Assembly: GCF_902506105.1 (NCBI RefSeq)
Contig: NZ_LR733304.1
Location: 2,739,832-2,803,831 of the forward strand
Direction: 5' to 3'
DNA: 64,000 nt
From: Aeromicrobium sp. 9AM
GTDB lineage: Bacteria > Actinomycetota > Actinomycetes > Propionibacteriales > Nocardioidaceae
Below are positions 1 through 7,765 of the stretch, piece by piece (the stretch's first letter is position 1; every line of letters starts with the position of its first letter). The notes beneath the pieces are model-generated. The model was not told where the DNA came from. It worked only from the letters and a program-made list of their open reading frames with translations, and did no database searches. The translations under genes were made by a program, and so were the position numbers.

Positions 1-235
1 GTCCCGCGGCGAGCGCGGCGGTCTTGGCGATGTCGGCGCCCTGGTCGCCGACCGGCGAGACGACACCGAGGACGACGTCGTCGACGCCCTGGGGATCCAG
101 CGAGGGGTTGCGCTTCTGGATCTCCTCGATCAGGCCCGTGATCAGCGAGATCGGCTTGACCTCGTGCAGCGATCCGGTCTTCTTGCCGCGCCCTCGCGGG
201 GTGCGGATGGCGTCGTAGACATAAGCCTCGGTCAT
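1..235 (-). CDS. Acetyl-CoA C-acetyltransferase (thiolase), N-terminal part only
   Basis: The gene starts at ATG 235 on the minus strand and runs off the left edge, leaving about 78 residues. The visible N-terminus ([19 protein letters not shown]) carries the DAIRTPRG block typical of FadA-type thiolases, which cleave 3-ketoacyl-CoA to acetyl-CoA in beta-oxidation. The active-site cysteine would lie outside the window. Its upstream region holds a palindrome (294-310) shared with the racemase/dehydrogenase operon at 3.5 kb, and the divergent MerR gene lies just beyond. This suggests the thiolase belongs to the same regulon. The family call is confident; substrate length is not known. Confidence 0.9.
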   Translation of the reverse strand, partial: MTEAYVYDAIRTPRGRGKKTGSLHEVKPISLITGLIEEIQKRNPSLDPQGVDDVVLGVVSPVGDQGADIAKTAALAAG

Positions 236-293
236 AGCGGGTCCTCGCAGAATTCAGGTGAAAGACGTGTCAGCAGCGTGACAACCTCGATTG

Positions 294-310
294 TGACACC
301 AGCACTGTCA
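294..310. promoter_or_regulatory. Palindromic operator, copy 1 (candidate MerR site)
   Basis: The 17-bp palindrome TGACACCAGCACTGTCA sits between the divergent thiolase and MerR genes. It matches copy 2 at 3478-3494 in both half-sites and also in the flanking GATTG. Facing the thiolase it provides a TTGACA -35-like hexamer (306-311), the position where MerR regulators usually bind. An additional TGTCA-N6-TGACA everted pair lies at 268-283. Confidence 0.6.
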
Positions 311-360
311 AAGTTCTAGCGACGGTCCTGTGGGCCGCATCACGTCCGGTTTCCGTGGCA

Positions 361-366
361 TAGTCT
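361..366 (+). promoter_or_regulatory. -10 element, leaderless MerR gene
   Basis: TAGTCT lies 7 nt before ATG 374 and there is no Shine-Dalgarno sequence, so the transcript probably begins at the start codon. Confidence 0.6.
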
Positions 367-373
367 CTGCACC

Positions 374-1096
374 ATGGACACCGCACCCGCCGAGATGAGC
401 GTCGAGCAGCTCTCGTCACGGGTGGGCATGTCGGTGCGGACCGTACGTTTCTACGCCGGCCGCGGGCTCATCCCGCCGCCCCGTCGCGAGGGTCGCAACG
501 GCTACTACGGCCCCGACCACCTCGCCCGGCTCGAGCTCGTCCGCGAGCTGCAGGCGCACGGATTCACCCTCTCCGCGATCGAGGGCTATCTCGAGAACAT
601 CCCGTCGGACGCGACCCCCGAGCAGGTGGCGCTGCACCGCACGTTGCTCGCGCCCTGGATGGCCGACCGGCCCGAGGAGCTCAGCCGCGAGGCGCTCGAG
701 CTGCGGGCGGGCCGCGAGCTCGACGACCACGCCCTCGAAATGCTGATCGCCCTCGGCGTGCTCGAGCCGACGCCGACCGAGGACGTCTTCCGCGTCGCAC
801 CGGCGCACCTCGCGGTCGGCATCCAGTTCATCGAGACGGACATGCCGATCGAGGTCGCACACGCCTCGCGGCGCATCTTCGACGCCGCCGGCAAGGCCGT
901 GGCCGAGGAGATCACCGAGGTCTTCCGCACCCTGTGGTGGCCGCAGCTGCGGTCCTCAGGGCGTACGGCCGAGGACATCACGGCCCTCGTCGAGCGCTTC
1001 AAGCCGCTCACGATCCAGGCGCTCGTCACGGCGTACGAGACCGCAGTCGACGAGGCCAAGCGCGAGACGATCCGCCGCCGCACCGAAGGCAGCTGA
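374..1096 (+). CDS. MerR family transcriptional regulator
   Basis: This 240-residue protein has an N-terminal winged helix-turn-helix at about residues 8-78 (VRTVRFYAGRGLIPPP, then a conserved NGYYGPDHLARL segment) of the MerR type. The remaining C-terminal part is helical and lacks the cysteines of metal-sensing MerR proteins, so it probably senses an organic ligand. It is transcribed divergently from a thiolase and faces a racemase/acyl-CoA dehydrogenase operon; identical operators in front of both make it their likely regulator. An acyl-CoA ligand is my inference. A TAGTCT box 7 nt upstream of the ATG suggests leaderless expression. Confidence 0.85.
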   Translation: MDTAPAEMSVEQLSSRVGMSVRTVRFYAGRGLIPPPRREGRNGYYGPDHLARLELVRELQAHGFTLSAIEGYLENIPSDATPEQVALHRTLLAPWMADRPEELSREALELRAGRELDDHALEMLIALGVLEPTPTEDVFRVAPAHLAVGIQFIETDMPIEVAHASRRIFDAAGKAVAEEITEVFRTLWWPQLRSSGRTAEDITALVERFKPLTIQALVTAYETAVDEAKRETIRRRTEGS

Positions 1097-1107
1097 GACT
1101 CCGTAGG

Positions 1108-1152
1108 TGGTTGAGGTGCGGAGCGAGCTCTGCGAGCGCAGCCTCGAAACCA
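1108..1152. repeat. Dispersed intergenic inverted repeat, copy 1
   Basis: This 45-bp element starts with TGGTTGAGGTGCGG and ends with GCAGCCTCGAAACCA. It lies between the convergent MerR and acyl-CoA dehydrogenase genes. The copy at 4406-4450 matches it in inverse orientation with one mismatch. It can fold into an imperfect hairpin and may serve as a bidirectional terminator. Confidence 0.8.
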
Positions 1153-1162
1153 GGCGGGCTCG

Positions 1163-2305
1163 CTAAAGCCCCATCGTGCGGCCGATGATCTCCTTCATGA
1201 TCTCGGTCGTGCCGCCGTAGATCGTCTGGATCCGGCTGTCGGTGTACGCCTTGGAGATCGGGTACTCGGTCATGTAGCCGTAGCCGCCGTGCAGCTGCAG
1301 GCACTTGGCCGCCGCCTTGTTCTGCAGCTCGGTGGTCCACCACTTGCCCATCGCGGCTTCCTCGATCGTCAGCTCGCCCTTGCTCAGCGCGACGATGCTC
1401 TTGTCGACGAACGCCTGGCCGATCTGCATCTCAGTCTCGAGCTCGGCGAGCACGAAGCGCGAGTTCTGGAACGAGCCGATGGGCTTGCCGAACGCCTTGC
1501 GCTCCTTGACGTAGTCGAGCGTCATGTCGAGGATCGCGCGGGTCGCGGCCATCGCGCCGACGGAGATCGCGAGGCGCTCCTGCGGCAGCTTCTCCATGAG
1601 GTAGATGAAGCCCTGGCCCTCCTCGCCGAGGAGGTTGGTCACCGGCACGCGTACGTCGTCGAAGAACAGCTCGGCGGTGTCCTGCGCCTTGAGCCCCATC
1701 TTGTCGAGGTTGCGGCCCCGCTCGAAGCCCTCCATGCCGCGCTCCAGCACGATCAGCGAGACGCCCATCGCGCCGGCGTCGGGGTCCGTCTTGACCGCGA
1801 CTATCACGAGGTCCGCGAGGATGCCGTTGGAGATGAACGTCTTGGCGCCGTTGACGACGTAGTGGTCGCCGTCGCGCACCGCCGTGGTCTGGATGTTCTG
1901 CAGGTCCGAGCCTGTGCCGGGCTCGGTCATCGCGATCGCCGTGATCATCTCGCCGCTGCAGAACTTCGGCAGCCAGCGCTGCTTCTGCTCCTCCGTCGCG
2001 TACGACAGGAGGTAGCCCGACACGAGATCGGTGTGCAGGACGAAGCCGACGCCGCTGGCGCCGATGCGGATGATCTCCTCGTCGAGCACCGCGTTGAAGC
2101 GGAAGTCGTTGATCCCGCCGCCGCCGTACTCCTCGGGCATCATGAAGCCGAGCAGGCCGAGCTCGCCCGCCTTGGTCCAGAGCTCGCGCGGCACGATGCC
2201 GTCCTTCTCCCACTGGTCGTGGTGAGGAGCGATCTCCTTCTCGCAGAACGTCCGCACGGTCTCGCGGAACGCCTCGTGGTCGGCCTCGAAAATGTCTCGT
2301 TGCAT
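1163..2305 (-). CDS. Acyl-CoA dehydrogenase
   Basis: This 380-residue flavoenzyme has the full acyl-CoA dehydrogenase fold: the MTEPGTGSDL and ISNG FAD-binding blocks in the middle, YVKERKAFGKPIG and LQLHGGYGY in the C-terminal domain. It introduces the alpha,beta double bond into acyl-CoA during beta-oxidation and passes electrons to ETF. The usual C-terminal catalytic Glu (YEG motif) is Gly364 here (YGGT). The base is probably Glu243 in LPQERL, as in long-chain acyl-CoA and isovaleryl-CoA dehydrogenases. It follows the racemase gene by 12 bp in the same operon, which points to methyl-branched substrates. Confidence 0.92.
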   Translation of the reverse strand: MQRDIFEADHEAFRETVRTFCEKEIAPHHDQWEKDGIVPRELWTKAGELGLLGFMMPEEYGGGGINDFRFNAVLDEEIIRIGASGVGFVLHTDLVSGYLLSYATEEQKQRWLPKFCSGEMITAIAMTEPGTGSDLQNIQTTAVRDGDHYVVNGAKTFISNGILADLVIVAVKTDPDAGAMGVSLIVLERGMEGFERGRNLDKMGLKAQDTAELFFDDVRVPVTNLLGEEGQGFIYLMEKLPQERLAISVGAMAATRAILDMTLDYVKERKAFGKPIGSFQNSRFVLAELETEMQIGQAFVDKSIVALSKGELTIEEAAMGKWWTTELQNKAAAKCLQLHGGYGYMTEYPISKAYTDSRIQTIYGGTTEIMKEIIGRTMGL

Positions 2306-2317
2306 GATTCCCTCTGG

Positions 2318-3466
2318 TCAGTCGGCCTGGACGGCGACGCCGTCGGCGATGAGCTGGTCGATGTCGTTGATGCCCCAGGCGGCGAGCGCCTCGGTGGTGT
2401 TGGCGCCCGGCCTAGCCGGGGGTGTGGTCAGCGTCGTGGGGGTCCCGGAGAACCGGGGCGCCGGAGCGGGCTGGGTCACGCCGCCTTCCTCGACGTACGT
2501 CCCACGGGCGGCGTTGTGCGGGTGCTCGGCCGCCTCGTGCATCGGGATGACGGGGGCGACGCATGCGTCGGTCCCGTCGAAGAGCGCGGCCCACTCGGCC
2601 TGCGTCCTCGAGGCGAATGTCTCGGCCAGCACCTTGCGGAGCTCGGGCCACTGGCCGATGTCGTTGCGATCGGGCGGGTCGTCGAGTCCCAGGACGCCGA
2701 CGAGAACCTCGTAGAACCGTGGCTCGAGGGCGCCGACCGACATCCACCGGCCGTCCGAGGTCTCGTAGACGTCGTAGTAGGGCGCGCCCGTGTCGAGCAG
2801 GTTGGTGCCGCGCTCGGTGGTCCAGAGGCCCGCTGCCTGCATCGACAGCTGCATCGCGAGCAGGTGGGCCGCGCCGTCGGTGATGGCCGCGTCGACGACC
2901 TGCCCCTCGCCCGTCGTACGCGCGTGGGTCAGGGCCGCGAGCACGCCGGTGACGAGGTACATCGAGCCGCCGGCGAAGTCGCCGAGCAGGTTGAGCGGGA
3001 TCTGCGGGGGTCCGCCGGCCCGGCCGATCGGGTCCAGCGCGCCGGCGACGGAGATGTAGTTGACGTCGTGGCCGGCGGTCTGCGACAGCGGCCCGTCCTG
3101 GCCCCAGCCGGTGATGCGTCCGTAGACGAGCTTCGGGTTGCGCGCGTGGCAGGCCTCCGGCCCGAGTCCGAGCCGCTCGGTCACCCCCGGCCGGAATCCC
3201 TCGATCAGGATGTCGGCCCGCTCGACGAGCTCGAGCACGACCTCGACAGCGCGGGGGTCCTTGAGGTTGAGCGCGACGGACGGCCGGCCGCGGCTCAGCA
3301 CGTCCTGCGCAGTCGGCACCACCAGTCCGGCGCCGCCGGGCCGGTCGATGCGGATCACCTCGGCGCCGAGGTCGGCGAGCAGCATGCCGGCGAACGGTCC
3401 GGGACCGATGCCGACGAGCTCGACGACACGTACGCCGTGCAGCGGGCCGGAGCGTGGGTTGGTCAC
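2318..3466 (-). CDS. Alpha-methylacyl-CoA racemase (CaiB/BaiF CoA-transferase family III)
   Basis: The protein (382 residues from GTG 3466) interconverts (2R)- and (2S)-methylacyl-CoA so that branched chains can enter beta-oxidation. GIGPGPFAGMLLADLGAEV, AGHDVNYI and LLDTGAPYYDVYE are hallmarks of the Mcr/AMACR branch of family III. The catalytic pair of the mycobacterial enzyme corresponds to His133 (AGHD) and Asp163 (LLGDFAGG). Upstream in-frame codons back to 3703 read through the divergent hydrolase gene, so I place the start at GTG 3466, where homology begins. The operator at 3478-3494 lies directly upstream. It forms an operon with the acyl-CoA dehydrogenase. Confidence 0.9.
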   Translation of the reverse strand: MTNPRSGPLHGVRVVELVGIGPGPFAGMLLADLGAEVIRIDRPGGAGLVVPTAQDVLSRGRPSVALNLKDPRAVEVVLELVERADILIEGFRPGVTERLGLGPEACHARNPKLVYGRITGWGQDGPLSQTAGHDVNYISVAGALDPIGRAGGPPQIPLNLLGDFAGGSMYLVTGVLAALTHARTTGEGQVVDAAITDGAAHLLAMQLSMQAAGLWTTERGTNLLDTGAPYYDVYETSDGRWMSVGALEPRFYEVLVGVLGLDDPPDRNDIGQWPELRKVLAETFASRTQAEWAALFDGTDACVAPVIPMHEAAEHPHNAARGTYVEEGGVTQPAPAPRFSGTPTTLTTPPARPGANTTEALAAWGINDIDQLIADGVAVQAD

Positions 3467-3477
3467 ACGGCCGATTG

Positions 3478-3494
3478 TGACAGTGGCACTGTCA
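3478..3494. promoter_or_regulatory. Palindromic operator, copy 2
   Basis: TGACAGTGGCACTGTCA is a perfect-half-site palindrome immediately upstream of the racemase start. It shares both half-sites and the flanking GATTG with copy 1 at 294-310. It lies between divergent genes and could control both directions. Confidence 0.6.
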
Positions 3495-3575
3495 CGGTTG
3501 CAAGTGACCCCCGTTACATACCGGAGGTATGGGTATGTGTCATCATCAATGTCACGTTCGTGAAAGGACTGCTGC

Positions 3576-4388
3576 ATGACGACTCGTCTCGCGTACACCC
3601 GCAAGGGATCCGGTGAACCCCTTCTGCTGATCCATGGCATCGGGCACCGGCGACAGGCCTGGGACCCGGTCATCGACCGCCTCGCCGAGTCGTACGACGT
3701 CATCGCGATCGACCTCGCCGGGTTCGGCGAGTCCGAGCCCTATCCGGACGGCACCGCCTACAACATGGACAACGCGTGCCGCATCATCGGCGAGAACCTC
3801 GAGGAGTGGGGCGTCTCCCAGCCGCACGTCGTCGGCAACTCGCTCGGCGGCGCGATCGCACTCGAGATGGGCGCCCGCGGGATGGCCCGTTCGGTCACCG
3901 CGCTGAGCCCGGCAGGATTCTTCCGCAACGTCGGCGACCGGCTCATCGCCCTGTTCGCCCTGATCCTGCTCAAGCTGTCGTCGTACCTGCCGCTCGCGGT
4001 CGTCCGCCCGGCGCTCCGCAGCGCAGCGGGCCGGCGCCTCATCGGACGCACCCTGTACGTCAACGGTGACCGGATCACGGTCGAGGACTTCGTCGGCGAC
4101 GCGCTGGCGCTGCGCAACGGCTCGGCGTTCTTCCCGACGTTCAAGGCCGGGTTCACCTATCAGTTCACGAGCACGGTCGACGTCCCGACGACCGTCGCGT
4201 GGGCCACCCGCGACCAGGTGCTGGTCTATGGCCAGTCGGGTCTCGCGCAGGAGCGCCTCCCGGACGCGCGGCACGTCGCACTGCCGCACTGCGGTCACGT
4301 GCCGATGGTCGACGACCCGGAGCTGATCGTCCGCGTCATCGACAACACGATCGACGAGGCGTCGGCGTCCGAGGAGCAAGCCGCATAG
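3576..4388 (+). CDS. Alpha/beta-fold hydrolase
   Basis: A 270-residue single-domain hydrolase. The oxyanion region HGIGHRRQAW (residues 20-29), nucleophile elbow GNSLGG (Ser89), an acid in ATRDQV and the C-terminal histidine in CGHVPMVDDP complete a serine hydrolase triad. A hydrophobic lid segment (about 120-145) suggests a lipophilic ester or thioester substrate. A GAAAGGA ribosome-binding site precedes the ATG. The divergent arrangement with the racemase operon across a shared operator suggests a role in the same catabolic pathway; the exact substrate is unknown. An ATACC-GGA-GGTAT palindrome at 3518-3530 lies in its promoter region. Confidence 0.85.
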   Translation: MTTRLAYTRKGSGEPLLLIHGIGHRRQAWDPVIDRLAESYDVIAIDLAGFGESEPYPDGTAYNMDNACRIIGENLEEWGVSQPHVVGNSLGGAIALEMGARGMARSVTALSPAGFFRNVGDRLIALFALILLKLSSYLPLAVVRPALRSAAGRRLIGRTLYVNGDRITVEDFVGDALALRNGSAFFPTFKAGFTYQFTSTVDVPTTVAWATRDQVLVYGQSGLAQERLPDARHVALPHCGHVPMVDDPELIVRVIDNTIDEASASEEQAA

Positions 4389-4405
4389 GACGCCGCTGGT
4401 TGAGG

Positions 4406-4450
4406 TGGTTTCGAGGCTGCGCTCGCAGAACTCGCTCCGCACCTCAACCA
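4406..4450. repeat. Dispersed intergenic inverted repeat, copy 2 (inverted)
   Basis: This is the reverse complement of the 1108-1152 element with a single mismatch in 45 bp. It lies downstream of the hydrolase, 15 bp from copy 3. Confidence 0.8.
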
Positions 4451-4465
4451 CCGGAGTCGGCCTGC

Positions 4466-4509
4466 TGGTTGAGGTGCGAAGGCCGTCCGCGGCCGGAGCC
4501 TCGAAACCA
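4466..4509. repeat. Dispersed intergenic inverted repeat, copy 3 (variant core)
   Basis: It has the same ends as copy 1 (TGGTTGAGGTGCG and GCCTCGAAACCA) but a different self-complementary core, GGCCGTCCGCGGCC. This shows the family has exchangeable loops between conserved termini. Confidence 0.8.
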
Positions 4510-4556
4510 GTTCTCGAGGTGGGCATACCTGTTCGGTCCTGGGCGTTCTGCATGGT

Positions 4557-5612
4557 GTGGAGATCTTTGACTCGGTGGTGATCGGTGGCGGGCAGGCCGG
4601 CCTGTCGTCGTCGTACCACCTCAAGAAGCGCGGCATCGCGCACGTGCTCCTCGACTCCAACGCGCACCCGGGCGGCGCGTGGCAGCACCGTTGGGACGCG
4701 CTCACGATGAGCGACGTGCATCGCGTCTCGGACCTGCCTGACGACCCGATCCCCGACGCCGCCGACACGGAGCGGGCCAACGCGTTCGTGCCGGCGTACT
4801 TCGCGGACTACGAACGTACGCACGACCTGCCCGTCGTCCGGCCTGTGAAGGTCCAGCGAGTCGGCGATCACGACGGGCTGCTCCGGGTCGAGAGCGCCAA
4901 CGGCACGTGGCTCAGCCGTACGCTCGTCAACGCGACCGGCACCTGGACGAGGCCGTTCATCCCGTACTACCCGGGCGCCGAGACCTTCGCCGGCGAGCAG
5001 CTGCACACCGTCGACTACCCCGGACCGGAGCACTTCCGGGGCAAGCGGGTGCTCGTCGTCGGTGGTGGCGCGTCGGCGGTGCAGTTCCTCGGCGCGCTCC
5101 GGCCGCTGACCGACACGATCTGGGTCACCCGGCGCGAGCCGGTGTGGCGCACAGACGAGTTCACCCCCGAGATCGGCCGCGAGGTCGTGGCTCGGGTCGA
5201 GGAGCGCGTACGCCAGGGGCTGCCGCCCCGCAGCGTCGTGAGCGTGACCGGGCTGATGCTCCGGCCGCAGGAACGCGAGGCCGAGCGCCTCGGTGCGTAC
5301 GAGCGCAGGCCCATGTTCAGCCGCATCGAGCCCGACGGCGTGCGCTGGGCCAGCGGGGAGTTCGAGCACGTCGACGTGATCCTTTGGGCGACCGGCTTCA
5401 GGCCGGCGATCGAGCACCTCGGACCCCTGCAGCTGCGCAGCCCACGCGGCGGCATCCAGCTCGACGGGACCACCGCGGTCGCCGATCCCCGCATCCAGCT
5501 GGTCGGCTACGGGCCGTCCGCGAGCACGATCGGCGCCAATCGCGCCGGCCGCTCTGCCGCGCGAGGCGTCGCCGCCTGGCTGGCGTCAGAAGTGGTCGAG
5601 CAGACCGCCTGA
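4557..5612 (+). CDS. FAD/NAD(P)-binding flavin monooxygenase-like oxidoreductase
   Basis: A 351-residue flavoprotein. An FAD-binding GGGQAG motif lies at residues 10-15 and a second Rossmann motif, VVGGGASAVQ, at about residue 167 for NADPH. This is the two-dinucleotide layout of flavin-containing and Baeyer-Villiger-type monooxygenases. It is shorter than class B enzymes (about 450-550) and resembles the CzcO/YpaA-like short group. GTG 4557 is used because the first ATG nearby (4552) is out of frame. It is separated from the hydrolase by two repeats, so it is probably its own unit. The substrate cannot be told from sequence. Confidence 0.85.
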   Translation: MEIFDSVVIGGGQAGLSSSYHLKKRGIAHVLLDSNAHPGGAWQHRWDALTMSDVHRVSDLPDDPIPDAADTERANAFVPAYFADYERTHDLPVVRPVKVQRVGDHDGLLRVESANGTWLSRTLVNATGTWTRPFIPYYPGAETFAGEQLHTVDYPGPEHFRGKRVLVVGGGASAVQFLGALRPLTDTIWVTRREPVWRTDEFTPEIGREVVARVEERVRQGLPPRSVVSVTGLMLRPQEREAERLGAYERRPMFSRIEPDGVRWASGEFEHVDVILWATGFRPAIEHLGPLQLRSPRGGIQLDGTTAVADPRIQLVGYGPSASTIGANRAGRSAARGVAAWLASEVVEQTA

Positions 5613-5693
5613 CACCGGCTGCCACTCCCGCACGGTGCGGTCCGTTCCGGGCTAAGGTGTCGTCACCGGCAGGGCGTCTGAGGGGGCGAAGAC

Positions 5694-7172
5694 ATGGTGG
5701 CTCGTACGCCAGGACCGTTTGCGTACTACGGCGACACGTATGCCGGTGTCACCGGCGACTCGATCCGCGCGGCGGTCGACCCCGTCGACACCCACGCGTC
5801 ACAGCTCGGCGTGCTGGCCGAGGACCTCAAGGGCGACGAGAAGCAGATCCTCGAGTCGACCGAGGGCGACATCACGACCGACATCGCGGCCAGCCCGCAC
5901 GTCCCGTACGAGGTGGCGATCCGGCTCGGCGGCAAGGCGCAGTTCGCTGCGGCGTGCACACGCGAGTTCGCCGGCGACGTCGACACGTTCGACGCCGCGG
6001 TCAACGAGATCAACGAGTCCTACCGGTCGTCGGTCTTCGCCGCGCAGCACGACCCCGACGTCCGCAGCGGCGACATCAAGCTGGCCGACCTGCAGTCGGG
6101 GTTCAAGGCCAACCTGCAGCCGCGCTACGCCAAGGCCGAGGAGGCTCTCGACACGGCCGCCGACGAGGTCGCCGCCAAGCTCAAGACCGGGCCGACCGAC
6201 GAGGAGGTCCGCCAGTTCATCCGGCAGGGCCTGATGCCGCTGGCCGCCGCGTCGTTCTTCCCGACGCTCGTGCTGACGGAGTCCGACAAGCAGGCCGCGT
6301 ACGTGTTCATCGTCAAGGACACGATCGCCCGGCTGCGCGAGGAGGGTCTGCTCACGGGACCGGACCCTGGCGGCTACTACCTGAAGTGGCTGCAGAACGC
6401 GACGGCCCGAGGCGTCTCGATCGACGACATCGTCGAGATCGCCCGCGAGCACGACATCCGGCCGGACGACTTCGAGGTGCTGGACGGGCTCGAGGAGGTC
6501 AAGGACCGCGACGGCAAGTCATTCTTCATCCTGCCGACCGACATCAGCGGCGACGACGCCCGCAAGGCCGTGCTCATGACGTACATCCTCAATGCCGGCA
6601 CCGACTACGGCACGGCCGACAGCTCACGCGACTTCGCCGAGACGCCGTACTCCTCCGACGAGATCCAGCGCATCAAGGACCGGCAGGGCGAGAACGACTG
6701 GTTCAGCTACGGCCAGGACGTCGGGTTCGTCAACGGCAACGGCGGCCGGCTCGCCACCACGCCGAACGGCATGCTGATGGGCCTGGGCGGCAACGGCCTG
6801 CAGGACGTCTACAGCTCCAACGGCGGCACGACGTTCGGCGACATCTTCATGCTGAACATCGACGACCCGGACGACAGCCACGAGGCGCTCCGGTCGGTCA
6901 TCCAGTCCGGGCTGGCCAACTACGCGGACAGCGACGGCGAGCCGTACTCCGACAGCAGCCTCGACCTCGACCGGCTGCTGCACCACGAGGAGCGGCACTC
7001 CCAGCAGTGGGCCCGCGAGGGGTACGCCGGGTTCATCGCGAGCTATCTCAACGAGTCGGTCGACTGGGACATGAAGGGGTGGGGCCCGTTCCAGGCACCC
7101 ATCCCGCACACCGCCGAGGGCAAGGACAACGCGTACGAGTCAGACGCCGGCCTGACCGACGGCGGGTACTGA
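5694..7172 (+). CDS. Uncharacterised protein with C-terminal zincin-like HExxH motif
   Basis: I do not recognise a named family for this 492-residue protein. The first about 165 residues are helical and resemble WXG100/LXG-type effector leaders; there is no signal peptide or membrane segment. Near the C-terminus HEERHSQQW places His431-Glu432-His435 as an HExxH metal site, followed by a YLNES segment and NAYESDA, where Glu482 could be the third ligand. This order resembles the HExxH-xxQW-...-YExxA peptidase domains seen in contractile-injection and polymorphic-toxin proteins. A GGGGGC ribosome-binding site precedes the ATG. The lipoprotein at 7178 follows after 5 bp and is probably cotranscribed. 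Confidence 0.6.
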   Translation: MVARTPGPFAYYGDTYAGVTGDSIRAAVDPVDTHASQLGVLAEDLKGDEKQILESTEGDITTDIAASPHVPYEVAIRLGGKAQFAAACTREFAGDVDTFDAAVNEINESYRSSVFAAQHDPDVRSGDIKLADLQSGFKANLQPRYAKAEEALDTAADEVAAKLKTGPTDEEVRQFIRQGLMPLAAASFFPTLVLTESDKQAAYVFIVKDTIARLREEGLLTGPDPGGYYLKWLQNATARGVSIDDIVEIAREHDIRPDDFEVLDGLEEVKDRDGKSFFILPTDISGDDARKAVLMTYILNAGTDYGTADSSRDFAETPYSSDEIQRIKDRQGENDWFSYGQDVGFVNGNGGRLATTPNGMLMGLGGNGLQDVYSSNGGTTFGDIFMLNIDDPDDSHEALRSVIQSGLANYADSDGEPYSDSSLDLDRLLHHEERHSQQWAREGYAGFIASYLNESVDWDMKGWGPFQAPIPHTAEGKDNAYESDAGLTDGGY

Positions 7173-7177
7173 CCCAG

Positions 7178-7762
7178 ATGCGGCGCCGCCCCATCCGCGC
7201 GGCGGTGACCGTCGCCGCACTCGGCCTGCTCCTGGGACTCGGGGCGTGCGATCCCAAGAGCGATCCGATCACCCCGCGGGGCGCCGGGTTCCAGCAGTCC
7301 GCCGAGGGCGACCTGGACATCTGGTTCGGCGGGCCGTGCCGCGACGTCGTCGAGATCGAGCTGGGATTCGTCAAGGACGAGGACGACGAGGACCCCCTCC
7401 GGCTCGTGCTGCGGGCGCCTGGTTTCACCCCCTCGGCGGAGCTGCCCGCCAAGCCTCCCAAACCGGGGTCAGGCATCCCGTCGCTCGACGAGCTGAGCGT
7501 CGGTACGACCCCGGACGGCCTGCAGGCGACATCGCCGCTCCCCAAGGGATTCGACTGGCGCGACTACCGCACGGTCCGCCTGCTTGTGAAGACCTCACGC
7601 GGCCAGGCCGCCACGTACCTCAGCACCAAAAGACTGAAGGACGAGTCCGGCGACCACGCCGACGAGTTCTACGTGCAGGACCAGGGCTGGTTCGACAAGA
7701 GCGCGTTCAGCAAGGCCGAGGGTGACGACTTCAAGGCGCTCTGCAGCAGCATCAACCCGTGA
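7178..7762 (+). CDS. Hypothetical lipoprotein
   Basis: A 194-residue protein with an arginine-rich n-region, a hydrophobic stretch (VAALGLLLGLG) and a lipobox ending at Cys24 (LGAC), so it should be anchored on the outer face of the membrane. The mature part has a lone Cys near the start of the domain and another near the C-terminus that could form a disulfide. It lies 5 bp behind the zincin-like protein, suggesting the two act together. No function can be assigned. Confidence 0.75.
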   Translation: MRRRPIRAAVTVAALGLLLGLGACDPKSDPITPRGAGFQQSAEGDLDIWFGGPCRDVVEIELGFVKDEDDEDPLRLVLRAPGFTPSAELPAKPPKPGSGIPSLDELSVGTTPDGLQATSPLPKGFDWRDYRTVRLLVKTSRGQAATYLSTKRLKDESGDHADEFYVQDQGWFDKSAFSKAEGDDFKALCSSINP

Positions 7763-7765
7763 CGG

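Noticed and set aside
1289-3616. Long open frame on the plus strand opposite the acyl-CoA dehydrogenase and racemase
   Set aside because: Its product is Arg/Ala/Val-rich with no domain; it is the antisense shadow of GC-rich genes with clear homology.
1108-4509. CRISPR array
   Set aside because: Repeats are few, in both orientations, without regular spacers or cas genes.
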